NCBI GenBank assembly: GCA_039654915.1
Contig: CM077599.1
Coordinates: forward strand, 76,414,001-76,478,000
Origin: Aquilaria yunnanensis
Lineage: Eukaryota > Streptophyta > Magnoliopsida > Malvales > Thymelaeaceae
DNA: 64,000 nt
Reading direction: 5' to 3'
Below are positions 44,907 through 56,797 of the stretch, one piece after another (the stretch's first letter is position 1; each line of letters starts with the position of its first letter). The translations under genes and the position numbers were made by a program. Under the pieces are notes generated by a model. It saw only the letters and a program-made list of their open reading frames with translations, ran no database searches and had not been told where the DNA came from.

Positions 44907-47900
44907 TCATTCACCCGACCCAGTGGTTCTAGAATCGTCAAACTCCTTATTTTCATCAGTGTCAGTTTCATTGGATTGAAACTCCTCCTCATCATCTGTA
45001 TTGTTAGTAGAACCCCCATCTTCAAAAAAATCTGATTCAGGGCTAATTGCACCCATTCTTTGAAAATGGTCTTCGATATCATCACCGACACATAGGTCAG
45101 CTAACTCCTCAACTGGGTCATCTTCAATTTTTTAGTTCGTAATGGTTCCACTTTCTTGATAAAATCATCATGGTCAACAATTTCGTACTGTATGATCCAT
45201 CTAGGTTTTATCTTCATAACAGTTGACCACCCGTTTTTCTCACGTGACTTTGTCGGATAAGGTGTGTAGTAAACTTGGTCAGCATGTGATGCTAGAATGA
45301 AATAATCAAACTTATGATATCTACGGCTATCTCGGATCTCAACTAAACCAAACTGTTTATGGACTCGAGTTCCACGTTCAGGTATTAGGTTAAACTAGTT
45401 GCACCTAAACAAGACAACATTCTTATGTGGATAGCCAGGATATTCGAGTTGAATGACTTCTTCTAATATACTATAAAAATCACATTCAACTTCGCTCGAA
45501 CCCGTACTTCATATGCATACTCCACTATTAAATGTTGATTTGTCATTGCCCCATTCACTTATGTGGAACTTGTAGCCATTTGTGAAATAAACAGACCATG
45601 TTTCAACCCGACATGAGGGACCACATGCAACGTCCCACAAGATGTTATTGACTATATTGTTACGTGAGTCATCAACCTATGTAAACAAAATGTCATTTTA
45701 GGACCATATATTTGGAACTTTAAAAAATAACATATTACAATACGTAGTGAGTGGAATTTAGCGTACATAGTGTCGAAGCCAGCTTGAAAATTTGTTTTCA
45801 ATGTGTATGTCCATCTCAGACATGGTAATATCGGGTGCATGGTCCCTTACCTGATCTAGAAACATACTGTGATCAAATGTGGGAAGGGGGAGGAAAATGG
45901 GTTAGTTTAGTCGAATGATTAGTTAACAACTTGAAAATACTCAAACAACTGGATGATCATGAATATATGCTTACATTAGATATGGCCTGATCTCCACACA
46001 GTTTAGAAGAACGTATGTGGTTGCAACTCTGAGTTCATCGTCTGTGAGGAATCTATATATACATGCACCATATGGACATCCCAAAAAAGTGAATATGGAC
46101 CACAACTCAGCATTACAGAGGACAGGACCACCATTATCATTTTGCGAAACTCAGTTCATCATATTGGGAGCATGGGATTCAAAGTAATGAGAGCAAAAGA
46201 TGGAAGTCTCCTTTATCAGGTATGCTTCACAAATCAATCTCTCAACATGAGTAGTATTAGAAAACTTCATTTTAAGGTCATGCATGCACCGCTCAAACTT
46301 GTACATCCATCGGTACTAAACAGGTCCTCCAACCCTTGCTTTATATGGCAAGTGAATTGGGAGATGCTTTATGACATCAAAAAACCCATGAGGAAAAATT
46401 CTCTCAAGCTTATAAACTATAATTGGAATATTAGCCTCCAACTCCAATAAGTGATTAGCCTGAAGGGCAATGGGGAGAAGCCTTTACTTGATAACATGGC
46501 AATCATAACTCTTCTTGCCATACATATTGCAACCAGAGCTATTAACACATCTCTCAAGATTCGAGGCATATCTATCAGAGAGTTGTAGAAATTTTACCCA
46601 AGCGAGAACATCTTGCCTTTAGTTAACATTGAATGTGAACCTCGCCTTTGGTTTGAATAAACGACCATCATCAAGAGGAACTATGTTTAACTCCAAGCAA
46701 TTACAATAAATTTTAAGGTCCTTCCATGCCTTAACATTGTCTTTTGTTTTGTTCTTAACATCCATAACAGTATTCCATATATTCTCAAATACGTTCTTCT
46801 CAATATGCATGACATCAAGGTTATGGTGGATTAAGTTCGTCCCCCAATAGGGTAACTCCCAAAAAATGCTTCGCTTCGTCCAATTATGTGATTTCTTATA
46901 ATTGCACAGGTGATGTTGTGGACCATCTTTAGCAATTGATGGAAGCCAGGAAATTCTTTCAAATATAGCCTCACATGATAAGTGCTCGGGAGTCAATGAC
47001 TTGTCTGACTTCCCTTTCTTAAAACAAGTAATATTTCTTCTATATGGGTGGTTCCGGGCAAGAAATTGCCAATGACAGTAAAAAAAAAAAAATTCTGCTA
47101 TACTTAAGTTGGAATGTCTTACTTTCGCCCATACAAATAGGGCAAGACAATCGACCATGTGTCATCCCTCCTGAAAGCATGCCATAAGCCGGAAATTCAT
47201 TTATGGTCCACAGTAATATTGCTCAAAGAACAAAATTTTCTTTCAATGACACATCCCATGTTTCAACGCCATTATCCCACAAATGTCTTAGCTCTTCTAT
47301 TAGATGTTGTAGATAAACATCAATTTTATGATTCGGGCTACATAGACCTGGAATCAACAACAAAAGGAACATATAGGGTTTTTTCATGCATATCCAAGGG
47401 GGCAAATTATACAAAGTTACGATAACAGGCCAACAAGAGTATTGTTTTCCAAATGGTTCAAAAGGGGTAAATCCATTGGCACACAACCCCAACCAGACAT
47501 TTCGTGGTTCCGAAGCAAACCATGGGTAGGTCCAATCAAAATGTTTCCAAGTTTCACCATCTGATGGATGTTTTATAACACCTGGGAGCAATTTTTGCTC
47601 ATGATGTCACCTCATCTATTCTGCTGTTAACATTGACACAAATAAGCGTTGCAGACGAGAGCTTAGTGGTAAGTAATGCATGGTTTTTCTCGGCCGATCT
47701 TTACCCCTACCACCCTTTTTCAGCTTATATCTCTCAGTTCCACAGTACTTATAACTAGGACGATTACTTTCATTTTTCCAGAACAACATGTAGTCATTAA
47801 CACAAACGTTAATCTTGTGGTGAGATAGGCCCAACGGTGAAACTAATTTCTTCGTTTCAAACCAATTTGATGGCATCTTGCTATCTGTAGGTTGAGTCTC

Positions 47901-48477
47901 CTTCATCAGTTGCATAGTGCCATTAAAACATGCTCGTGACATGTGATACTCTAACATATGGTTCAGAAGATGGACAGCAGTAGATAACTCAGAATGATTT
48001 TGGCACGCATCCCATAGAGGAGTTGATGCAGAATTCAATAGATTAAAAAATTATTGTGCACTTTGATTCGGCTGCGCATCATTGTCTTCAGGAAATTGTG
48101 AGTAATTAGGGCCAACGGCATCTAATACCATCCTTTTGTATGGATTGGTCGAAGACCCCTGATGAAAGTAATCAAAGCCACCCACACCCGGGTCTGTATA
48201 TAATGCTTCATTAAATGGTTCTCCATGAGCCGTCAAGTTCAAGTAAAAAGGCTTGAACCCCCATTTGTACAAATGAACTCTGACTTCGTCACACTCTCTA
48301 AACCGCAAATTCTTACACTTCTGACAAGGATATCGAATGCTTAACCCACTTTATTGTTTCAGGATGAACGACAGCGAATGATATAAATTCATCAACCCCG
48401 GACTCCCACTCATGTGTGTAACCCGTATGGCTTGGTAAGAAACGGTTACTGTACATCCAACTACGGGCCGACTCCAT
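44907..48477 (-). pseudogene. CACTA transposase (TNP2-like), decayed
   Basis: The likely start at 48477 gives RSWMYSNRFLPSHTGYTHEW. After a frameshift near 48345 comes RYPCQKCKNLRFRECDEV. The transposase_21 core follows: HNHSEL-type region and KMPSNWFETKKLVSPLGLSH (47616-48038), DGETWKHFDWTYPWFASEPR with CANGFTPFEPFG (47223-47591), and LDVMHIEKNVFENIWNTVMD (46619-47158). Then come the DUF4218-like region (GFFDVIKHLPIHLPYKAR, about 46100-46500, with at least three stops) and the DUF4216-like region (VEIRDSRRYHKFDYFILASH, VYYTPYPTKSREKNGW, about 45150-45530), ending in an acidic tail and TGA at 44907. It would be the cleavage enzyme of the element. The breaks rule out activity. Confidence 0.85.
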
Positions 48478-48659
48478 TACAAACTAAATCTGTTGGTAAT
48501 CGTATAAAAGACATAGTTATCAAAGTTGGCAATCACGAACCTATTATTTGACAACATATCATCTTACACAACAAACCATCATATCATCATACTTACTATT
48601 AACAATGTTTTGTACCCTTCCCACATATATATCACAATGACAAAATATATGTATAACAA

Positions 48660-49016
48660 AACACATCCTTTCAATTATTAATACTATTACTATTAGTATT
48701 AGTATTATGTTTATTATTATTATTATTATTATTATTATGATTGTGCAGTGCATATTAGTATAATTATAATGATATAATAATAATAATAATACTCATTATT
48801 ATTATCAGTATTATTATGGATATTATTATTCCAAAAATTTTATTACTGTGAGTATTATTATAATTAATATTATAATTAGTTCCATTATTATCATTAGTAC
48901 TATTATTTATAATAATATTATTATTAGTATAATAATATTAATATTATAATTATTTTCATTATTATCATTGCCAAAAGTAATTACAATATTATTATTATGG
49001 GTATTATTATAATTAA

Positions 49017-49111
<95 letters not shown>

Positions 49112-49307
49112 TGTATATATTATTGTTATTATTAAGTGTATTATTACATTATTATTATTCTACTTCTTATTGTTCTTATTATTAACATTATTATAATCAT
49201 TGATAGCATAATTATTATTACTTTCATTATTATTAATTTCTAACTATTACTACTACTACTACTATTCTTATTATTATTACTATTATTATTTTATATTATT
49301 GGGTACA

Positions 49308-49354
<47 letters not shown>
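48660..49354. repeat. Expanded ATT/TTA microsatellite field in the CACTA element
   Basis: About 700 bases made mostly of ATT units with interruptions. Uninterrupted runs lie at 49019-49110 (92 bases, about 31 units) and 49309-49354. It sits upstream of the transposase start, inside the element. Apparent ORFs here are runs of Ile, Leu or Tyr and are not genes. Confidence 0.95.
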
Positions 49355-49355
<1 letters not shown>

Positions 49356-50059
49356 ACCATGACATAATATAACCATTATGACTAAATCACTCAAACTAAA
49401 CCATAAGTCAACCAATTACCATGAAAATATACAAATAATAAATTCATACAAAAATCTATATAAAAAACTGAAAATATCTAACTTCAACATAATTAAATAC
49501 CATAAATAAATTGCATCTTCACATTTTTCATCACTAAAATTACCCACAAATTAAAAATAATTAACAGAAATTAAATGGAAAATACCCAACTCAAATAGCT
49601 AGAGCAATGTTGGAACCACAAACACAATACATAAATTTTAATCACAACATAAATAATAAAAATCAATTTTTTTCCCTCAAAATAACTCAAATTTTCGGAC
49701 ATATTTAAAAAAAAAATTACCTCTAACAACTTCACAAGTAGAGGAATAACAATGGCTAACCCTGAAAGTTTAGAGATGAAGGTACGAACTGAAAAAATGA
49801 AGCTCAAAAACTCAATCTAAAGAAAATTTCAATTATATGCTTAAAATCGAGGAAATAACTAAAAATAGACCCCTACCCGAAATATTAGCACCAGATCGAT
49901 CAAATGGGGGGAAATCCGATGCAAAACAGCAGTCCAGGAGCGACGTCACCGGCAACGGCAATGGCAGCAGATGCTGCAGCAGGGAGCTTTGAATCCTTTT
50001 ATCCAAAATGTCACGATTGAAGCTGCTGGAGGAAGAAGATGATGTTTAAAAAAGACCTT

Positions 50060-50475
50060 ACCAACGGCTAAAAATTCCAATCAAACGCACTGTTTCACTA
50101 AACAATTACCAACGGTCTAGCGGTTGGTAACTGAGCCCACAAAATCAAGTCCAAATATATCTGCCCTTCTACTAACACGTGCACGTTGGAAAATTCACCA
50201 ATGGTCTTACCCATTGGCAATTACCAACGATTAGGCCATTGGTAAAAACCCTAAATAATCACTCATTTTGCTACCAACGCGTGCACGTTAGAAAATTCAC
50301 CAATAGTCTTGCCTATTAGTAATTTACCAATGGCTAGGCCATTGGTAAAAAAACCCAAATCATCACTTAATTTCTACCAATGCGTGCACATTGGAAAAAT
50401 ACACCAACGGTCATGCGCATTGGTAATTAGCTGTTGGTAAAAAGACCGTTGGAAAATACCCTTTTTTTAGTAGTG
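50060..50475. repeat. Right terminal and subterminal repeats of the CACTA element
   Basis: Repeated TTACCAACGG, GGTTGGTAACTG, GTGCACGTTGGAAAATTCACC and diverged CCAATGG forms up to the CACTACTAAAAA terminus. Confidence 0.85.
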
Positions 50476-50478
50476 GTG

Positions 50479-50690
50479 TTAGTGCTTATGTATTTGTGTG
50501 GAGGGACTTCAATAGTCAGATTGCCTACTAGAAGAAATGTCGTTGCTCGTGGAGTTCAAGTGGAAGATGCACTTTTCCCGCTCTCTAATGGTGATGATAA
50601 GAAGGATGTGAATCACTTGCTTGTCTGATGTCCTTTTGTTGTAGCTGTCTGGAAATTGATATGTAACTGGTGGAAGGTGCCAGGCTAGGT
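50479..50690 (+). pseudogene. LINE zinc-binding (zf-RVT) fragment
   Basis: The plus-strand frame reads IVRLPTRRNVVARGVQVED, then a degenerate cysteine region, NHLLV, a stop, and CPFVVAVWKLICNWW. This is the order of the zf-RVT domain at the end of plant LINE ORF2. It begins directly at the CACTA target duplication, so the CACTA inserted next to or into it. It has the opposite orientation to the LINE remnant on the other side. Confidence 0.65.
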
Positions 50691-51917
50691 CACATGGATG
50701 GGGATATGTCAGGGATTGTTAATGTTGACGAAGGGCGAGAGTCTAATTATAGGAATATGGCTCATGTGAGCTAGGGTGTATATAAGAGAGTTCCATTTTC
50801 AAGGGTTATATATGGAAATAATGAAATACGTGAGCTTAATTTCCCTATTGTAGCCTCAAAACTTTTTAACTCTTGGAGGATATTTTTTTTCGTTTTATGT
50901 TTTATTAGCTGGGGCTGCTTTTCCTGGACTGTAAAACAAACAAAGATGAAAATGTTTTTTGGATTACAAATCCAGCATAAGCTTCCAACTTATTAAATCA
51001 ATTCTTGATGAAGGGCTAAAAACTAGCCAAGCTGTCTGAGTAGTGGGTGGATTGTGTTCGATTTGAAATATCTATTGATGTTGATGTTTTAATTATGTTT
51101 GAATTACAAAAACTATAAATGAGTATTGACTGATTTTTTATCCAATCGAACTTAAGTTATTCACTTAAATTAAGGGAAATACTAAAATTTAGTCGAGTCA
51201 AATCGAGTAATAAGTAAATTAAGCTCGGTTCGAATTTCGTATCAAGCGTAAAATTTTATTCATGTTTGAGCGAGTCGTGAATGAACTCTAGACCGAGCCG
51301 ATATTGAGTTTTGTTTATTTTTCACCCCTATTCACCATAAATAATTAAGGAAAATCTTATGGAAAATAAAGAAAAGTAACCAATAAAAACATTTTTTTTT
51401 TATGCACAGAATCAAATACTACAAGTAAATGGTTAAGGGCTAAGGGAAAAAAAAAAAAGGAAGCTCGAACACAGGTTAGGGGTGTCCCTCTGCACTTTGC
51501 CTTTATGTTGGGCGGAGACAAGACATGTTAGATATGTGAAAAAAAATGGAATTGTAAGTGGTTGATCATCATAACCCTAAACCTAATTAATTATTTATTT
51601 TGATAACTTGGCAAGGCTTTGCATGTAACCGACGGACGGTCTCTGCCACCTGCCAGCAGAAGCATAAAAAGGCACACTGGTGAGGTTTGAAACCAGGGAA
51701 AGTGGACTTGAAAGGCTGAAGATGGATGAGCACGGCATGCAAGATGGAGACCCAAAATTAGCTTCAGTCGCTTCACAAATGGCAGTCGGCACTGCCATCT
51801 GAATATTCATCCTCTCCATCTCTTTTCGACCCTCGACTGCTATATAACACCCCAAGCTCTATAGCCATGCCAACCACCACCACTTCTCTGATCAAAACTA
51901 GGTGGCTGATATCAGTT
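50691..51917. other. Spacer with a promoter-like end
   Basis: No gene assigned. The last part (51580-51900) is more GC-balanced and ends with a TATA-type sequence (CTATATAACACC, about 51840-51851) on the plus strand. An ATG follows at 51867, 16 codons before the LTR border at 51918. This could be the severed front of a gene or chance. Confidence 0.3.
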
Positions 51918-52201
51918 TGTGATAATTACAGTTTGCCCCTTGTGGCAACGTGTGGTTTTCTGGAGTCACCACCAATCAGTTTTCTTAGGTCGATTGGTCA
52001 CCTTAAAATTGGTCTGCGAGAGTTCGGGAATCGGGAGTACGGTTACGCTAAAACAATATTGTTATAGCGCCCAAAATTGGCACTTTAGTTGATTTTAATT
52101 TTGTTTTACTTTGCTTTTAAATAATTTTCAGTTAATTTAGAAATTTTAACTGAATTAGTCGAAATGTGGATTTTTAAGTTAATTTGTATAGAACTTTATA
52201 C

Positions 52202-52416
52202 TTCCGAACCATGGACTCTGCCGAGTCATTTGGACACGGAAGATTTGATTCCGAACCATGGACTCTGCCGAGTCACCCGGACACGGAACTTGACGAAATT
52301 TTAAAGAATTTAATCCATATCGTTAATATGGATTTTTACCTTTTTATTTAATTTATTTTAAAAAGGTTGATATTTTCCAAATCGTAGATCCTGGCGGATC
52401 ATTTGGACATGGAATT
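52202..52416. repeat. 47-bp tandem pair plus a diverged third copy
   Basis: TTCCGAACCATGGACTCTGC starts at 52202 and again at 52249, with GAGTCA and GGACACGGA following in both. A weaker third copy (TTTCCAAATCGTAGATCC..GGCGGATCATTTGGACA) starts near 52374. It is part of the LTR-like sequence. Confidence 0.85.
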
Positions 52417-52879
52417 TAATTTTTATTAATTTTTATTTTTTAATTATTTAATTAATTATTAATTTTAATCATAATTTTTATTATTATTTTTTTTTCTTAA
52501 ATTTTTTTTAATATTATTATTTTTAAATATATGTTTAAAAATAATTGATTTGTATATTTTAGAATTATTTAATTATGTTTTTTTATTAATTTTAATAAAG
52601 AAAGGATAAAAGATTAACTTTAAAAAGAATAAAAATATGTTCCAAAAATAAAAAAAAAGGATGGGAACTTTTTGTTTAAAATTTATTTTTTTGTTATCCT
52701 TAAAAATAAATGAATAAAGTTAATTATTCTCATAAAAATAAAAATTTCTTCTTTCAATTAAAAGTGAAATAAATTTAACTACCTATAAAAAAAAGATAAT
52801 TACATAAAGCAAATAAAGGACAATTAATAATAATAAAGTGGGGCTTTTTGGCCATCCACACAATAATTATAACAATAAT

Positions 52880-53180
52880 AAAAATTAGCAAAGTTAGTAA
52901 AGTTAATTGTTAACAGCAATAATAAAAGTTAGCCAAGTTAATTAAATTAATTGTTAACAACAATAATAAAAAGTTAGCCAAATTAATTAAATTAATTAAT
53001 TAACAACAATAATAAAAAGTTAGTCAAGTTAATTAAATTAATTAATTAACAACAATAATAAAAAGTTAGTCAAGTTAATTAATTAATTAACAACAATAAT
53101 AAAAAGTTAGCCAAATTAATTAAATTAATTAACAAAGTTAATTAAATTAATAATAATAACAATAATAAAAGTTAGTAAGT
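52880..53180. repeat. AT-rich tandem repeat, about 50-57 bp unit
   Basis: Five to six copies of a unit containing AACAACAATAATAAAAAGTTAG, then (C/T)CAA(G/A)TTAATTAAATTAATT. Unit length varies through gain and loss of TTAA words. Confidence 0.85.
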
Positions 53181-53399
53181 TGGTTGTTAGTTGTTAGTTG
53201 TCAACAATAAAAAAAGGGTTAGTAATAATAACAATAATAAATAAGTAAAATATAAAAGGAAGGTTAGTAATTAATTAAACAAATAAAGATATTTGTTAGT
53301 TCTGCAGAGATCAAAAACAAAGGTTAGTGACTTAAATGAAAGAAAATGAAAAGATAGAGGATGAAAGAGGGGTTTACCCTTTTAAAATTAAAATTTGAA

Positions 53400-53790
53400 T
53401 TTTGAGAAACAGGGAAAACGAAAATCGCGACGCTGGCGGCAGGTGGGCAGGGGAGCAAGGGAGGAAGGGAAGCTCAGGCGGCCGGGGCGACGGCGGGCGC
53501 AGGGTGAGGCGACGAGGCGACCGCGGCAGGGCAGGGTGACGGCGGCGCGGCAGGAGGAGGAAGGAAAAAGGGAGGACTGCCGGAGGAGGAAGAGAAACGG
53601 GCAGCGGGCAAGGGTCGCGACGGCGGACGGCGGCGGAAGGCGACGGCGAAGGTGACGGCGGGGGAGCAACGGCGACGAAGGGACGGCGAGAAACGGCGAG
53701 GGAAAGGACGGCAGGGCGGAACAACGGCGACCGGACGGCGTAACGGGAGGAAAAAGGTGGAAACGGCAAGGAGGATAACGGCAAAGAAGG
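53400..53790 (-). other. GC-rich island (GGCGACGGCG words) inside the LTR-like element
   Basis: About 390 bases of roughly two-thirds GC in surroundings of about 25-30% GC, dominated by short CGGCGACGG-type words. It lies a few hundred bases downstream of the minus-strand TATA box at about 53921-53931. Reading frames across it are open by composition and give Pro/Arg/Ser-rich peptides without domain features. Confidence 0.7.
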
Positions 53791-53918
53791 AAAGTTTGGG
53801 TCATTTTTGAGTAAAGAAGCAGAGCCTAGGGACAAGGGCTGAAATTTTGGCCTTTTTTTAAAACGGAGCTCTAAGTTTTCTTTCTATTTTTTTCTGTGTT
53901 CAGCAATGAATTTGGAGT

Positions 53919-53931
53919 CCTATTTATAGAG
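53919..53931 (-). promoter_or_regulatory. TATA box of the LTR-like element
   Basis: The minus strand reads CCTCTATAAATAGGA, a near-consensus plant TATA box. A transcript would start about 30 bases downstream and run into the GC-rich island. Confidence 0.5.
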
Positions 53932-54428
53932 GAAGTTTGGCTGAACTGCTCCTAATTAAATAATAAAAATAATCAAAACTTATCTCTTAAGTTGGTAAAA
54001 TGACAATTTCAGTCCTTTACGTTTCTTATCCTCTGGATAATTATCAGAAGCTTCTGATTTTGACAATTTTGTCGTTTTCTGTTAATTTGGGCCAGAAAAG
54101 TCCGTCTGGCCCAAAATTGATGCGAAAAATTACCGAAAGCTCCTGAAACTTTCAGAATTTGTCAATTTTGTCTGAAACTTCTCAATTTTGTCATTTTTAC
54201 CTCAAGCTTTTAATTTTTTGTCATTTTTTTCATGAAATTTTATTTTATTTCAAACATACACATATTCACACATATATCATTTTAAATCAAATTTTCACAA
54301 ACAAAAATATATTTTAAACTAATTAAATTTTTTTTAATAATAATAGTAATATATATTTTTTAAATTAATTTTTTTTAATAAAATTTTTTTAAAATTTTGA
54401 AACACCCGGACGAAATTGGTTGTCAACA

Positions 54429-54962
54429 CCCCTTAAGGTTTAGATGATTATAGTTTAACTCCTTTTATTTTGAAAATATACTTTTTGCCCTTGAATGTAA
54501 CACTTTTTATATATTATTTGACATAAACTTTTCGAACTATAATTTAGATTGTATAGTACATATCTCTCAATGAATTTGAATTGTTTAATAATATAGATTG
54601 AAAATTAGTTTTAATCATTTAAATTATCAATTTGTTATATATCTAAATATCAAATATATAGTCTTTTTACCTTTAGCTTAAAAAGACAAAGTGTATATTT
54701 TTAAACAAAAGTGAGTAAGTAATTTCACTTAAACCTCATAGGCAAACTGTAATTTTTCCTTTCGATTTCGTTTCCCAGCCTTGCTTCAAGTAGCATAATC
54801 CGGCCATAAAGCAAAGACATTAGAACTTACCTAGGGGAGAAAGAATTACTCTAAGCCCAAATTCCAACCTGAACTCAAACTCGAAATGCTAGGTTTGGAT
54901 GAAGTTCAATGAAGGAAAAGCCCTATTTGGGTTGGCCTGAACCTAACTTGTTCGATGGTGAG
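54429..54962. other. AT-rich spacer
   Basis: No gene or clear repeat recognised. Confidence 0.4.
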
Positions 54963-55421
54963 TAGGGATGTTAAAAAATACCTTACCCGACCCTACCCTC
55001 CTTAAACCCGGCTACCCAAACCTGAACCCTACCCTACCCTACCCTACCCTTAATGTCATGGGAAGGATATGGGTTTAACTTATCTTACTCGACCCTACTC
55101 GCATCCATCTTAAATTAGCATATTTGTATTCAAAATATGATTTTATTTTAAAAATAAAATTATAATTTAACATTAATTATCTTATATTGCTTTAGTTTAT
55201 GATTTTTTTAAGCATTAGTAAGTGTGAATATACACATTCTTATGAAAAATATATGTAAATGTATAAAATAAAAGTCTAAAAAAATCAAACATGTATCTTA
55301 AAATGATAGTTGGTGAGTATAGTACTTACCTGTGAGGCGGGTATTAAGCAAACCTGATTATTTAAGAGGAGGGTTTGAAATTAGCTATATCCAGCTCAAA
55401 CCCAGCCTGTTGACATATCTA
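54963..55421. mobile_element. hAT-like MITE
   Basis: Left end TAGGGATGTTAA, right end in reverse TAGATATGTCAA, typical of the AGGGATG(T/G)-type non-autonomous elements with CGGGT-rich interiors. The interior has CTTACCCGACCCTACCC and an (ACCCT)n run at 55026-55050. Flanking bases TGGTGAG and TTGTGAA are similar, but an 8-bp duplication is not secure. Confidence 0.45.
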
Positions 55422-55556
55422 ATTGTGAAAATAATATGTGACGCATTTCTCTACTACATCAACTCTTTCCTGAACCAACTGTAGAAATAGGTCCTCAAAA
55501 TTTCACCTTCCTTAAATGTAACCTTAGATTCCCCCAGCACAAAGCTGGGATACCAC

Positions 55557-55778
55557 TTGGAGCTTCATAGAAAATTAGCAGTTCTTCTTAACTCAATAAG
55601 CAATCTAATGGCAAATTCACCACACTCGAATTTGTTTAATATCCTGAAGAAAATATGTGTCTCTGGTATTCTCAAAAAATTCAAAACTTTCTTTTGGGAA
55701 TGCTTATCCAATGCGTTTCCAATAGCAATGAATTTAGCTACTCATGATGGAGGCCTGTTAAATTCCCTATGCTTATAA
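55557..55778 (+). pseudogene. Possible LINE zf-RVT fragment
   Basis: The plus-strand frame reads LKKFKTFFWECLSNAFPI then AMNLATHDGG, resembling the K-x-K-x-F-x-W-R-L-L-x-N-A-L-P start of the LINE zinc-binding domain. The cysteines that should follow are absent. Short and degenerate. Confidence 0.35.
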
Positions 55779-56743
55779 TGTCATTTAGCGCCTGAAAAAT
55801 TGATGCATCTAGTTTGGGGGTATCTAGGATCTCAACAAGTATGAAGTAACTTTTGCGCCAGACCATCAACTTTCAGTTTTCCATTTTTTGAGAGTTAGTT
55901 ATCCTCAATGTTTGATGAGCATAATAGGTGGCAAAGTGAATGTTTCATTTGCTTAGTCTCTACACTTTGAATTATCTAGTTAGGCAAGAATGAATGTGTT
56001 TTCCATAATCATTAATTCTATTCCTAATAAAAAATTTCAAGTAGAAATGACTTCATATAATAAATAAGCATCTCTCTAGAGACTACCAAATCCAACCATC
56101 GTTATTTTTCTTTACTTTCCTTAATTCTCTTTGCTGCACCTGGGGCCTAACCAACTTTATGATGAGCCAAATCATTCCCCAAAAGTTTCATTGTTGATGG
56201 TGCCTGAGGACAATGAACTGGTTTAAGGGTAGTGTCCATGGTTTGGATGAGAATCAATGCCCTCCTCTATTACAAGAGGGAACATTCATCCCACAATGCT
56301 CTTTGTTTCTCGAATCATAACTCTAAGTGTTCCTGGAGCAAGTCAAGTTGCACTGCATCATGGGATACAATGTATTACTATTATTTTTTATTGCACTAAT
56401 TAACTCCTTCATCAAGCACTTCAACAGCTATTTCCTTTTAGGCTATAAATGTCTTAGCCAAAATTCAGCAAACGCTAATCATACTTGAAGCATTTCCCTG
56501 CTGCTGGGTGGTTATAATTCTTTGAGAGTGAGTAGCTTCAGCTTAATGCTTTGCTAGTATTTCTCCTACCTTAGCTTATCTATACATTTTACTTTCTATT
56601 CTGATTTCCGAAAAAATATCCTATCCTATCACTTACATGGCCCAATTCACATTATCCCTAACCCAAAAGTAAAACATTCCACCCCTTTTTTACAACTCGC
56701 ACACCCTAGCCACTCCCAGTCCACATCATGATCACACTCATCT

Positions 56744-56797
<54 letters not shown>

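Larger units (their letters stand above)
42341..50475 (-). mobile_element. CACTA (En/Spm) DNA transposon, complete ends, decayed genes
   Basis: The left end CACTGCAAAAATTTGAGTAT and the right end (reverse strand CACTACTAAAAAAAGGGTAT) are CACTA-type terminal repeats, flanked by a perfect 3-bp target duplication GTG (42338-42340 and 50476-50478). Inside both ends lie dense subterminal repeats built on GTTGGTAA / TTACCAAC and ACGTGCACGTTGG, in both orientations (about 42390-42710 and 50060-50460). These are the expected transposase-binding arrays. Two minus-strand genes follow the usual order: TNP2-like transposase (44907-48477), then the second CACTA gene (42995-44763). Total 8135 bp. Stops and frameshifts in the transposase mean it cannot move by itself, though intact ends could still be mobilised in trans. 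Confidence 0.95.
51918..54428 (-). repeat. Probable solo LTR (Ty3-type) with TATA box and GC-rich leader
   Basis: Runs TGTGATAATTACAG ... GGTTGTCAACA on the plus strand, so TGTTGACAACC ... CA on the element strand. It contains a block typical of Tat/Ogre-like LTR regions in dicots (GGAGTCACCACCAATCA ... CGATTGGTCACCTT ... CGCCCAAAATTGGCA, 51963-52080). On the minus strand a TATA box CTATAAATAG lies at about 53921-53931, and downstream of it is the GC-rich island 53400-53790. No second LTR and no coding region are seen. I could not find a target duplication, so the exact ends are uncertain. Confidence 0.5.

Noticed and set aside
48559..49185. Open frames rich in Ile/Leu on both strands
   Set aside because: They are translations of the ATT microsatellite and have no codon or domain signal.
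52880..53180. CRISPR-like or satellite array
   Set aside because: Units are contiguous, AT-rich and variable without spacers; this is a local tandem repeat in a eukaryotic LTR.
53374..53835. 153-codon Pro/Arg/Ser-rich minus-strand frame
   Set aside because: All frames are open through the GC-rich island because of composition; no domain, and it lies in an LTR leader.
55026..55050. (ACCCT)n run as a telomere-like repeat
   Set aside because: The unit is 5 bp, while plant telomeres use the 7-bp CCCTAAA unit; the run belongs to a CGGGT-rich MITE.
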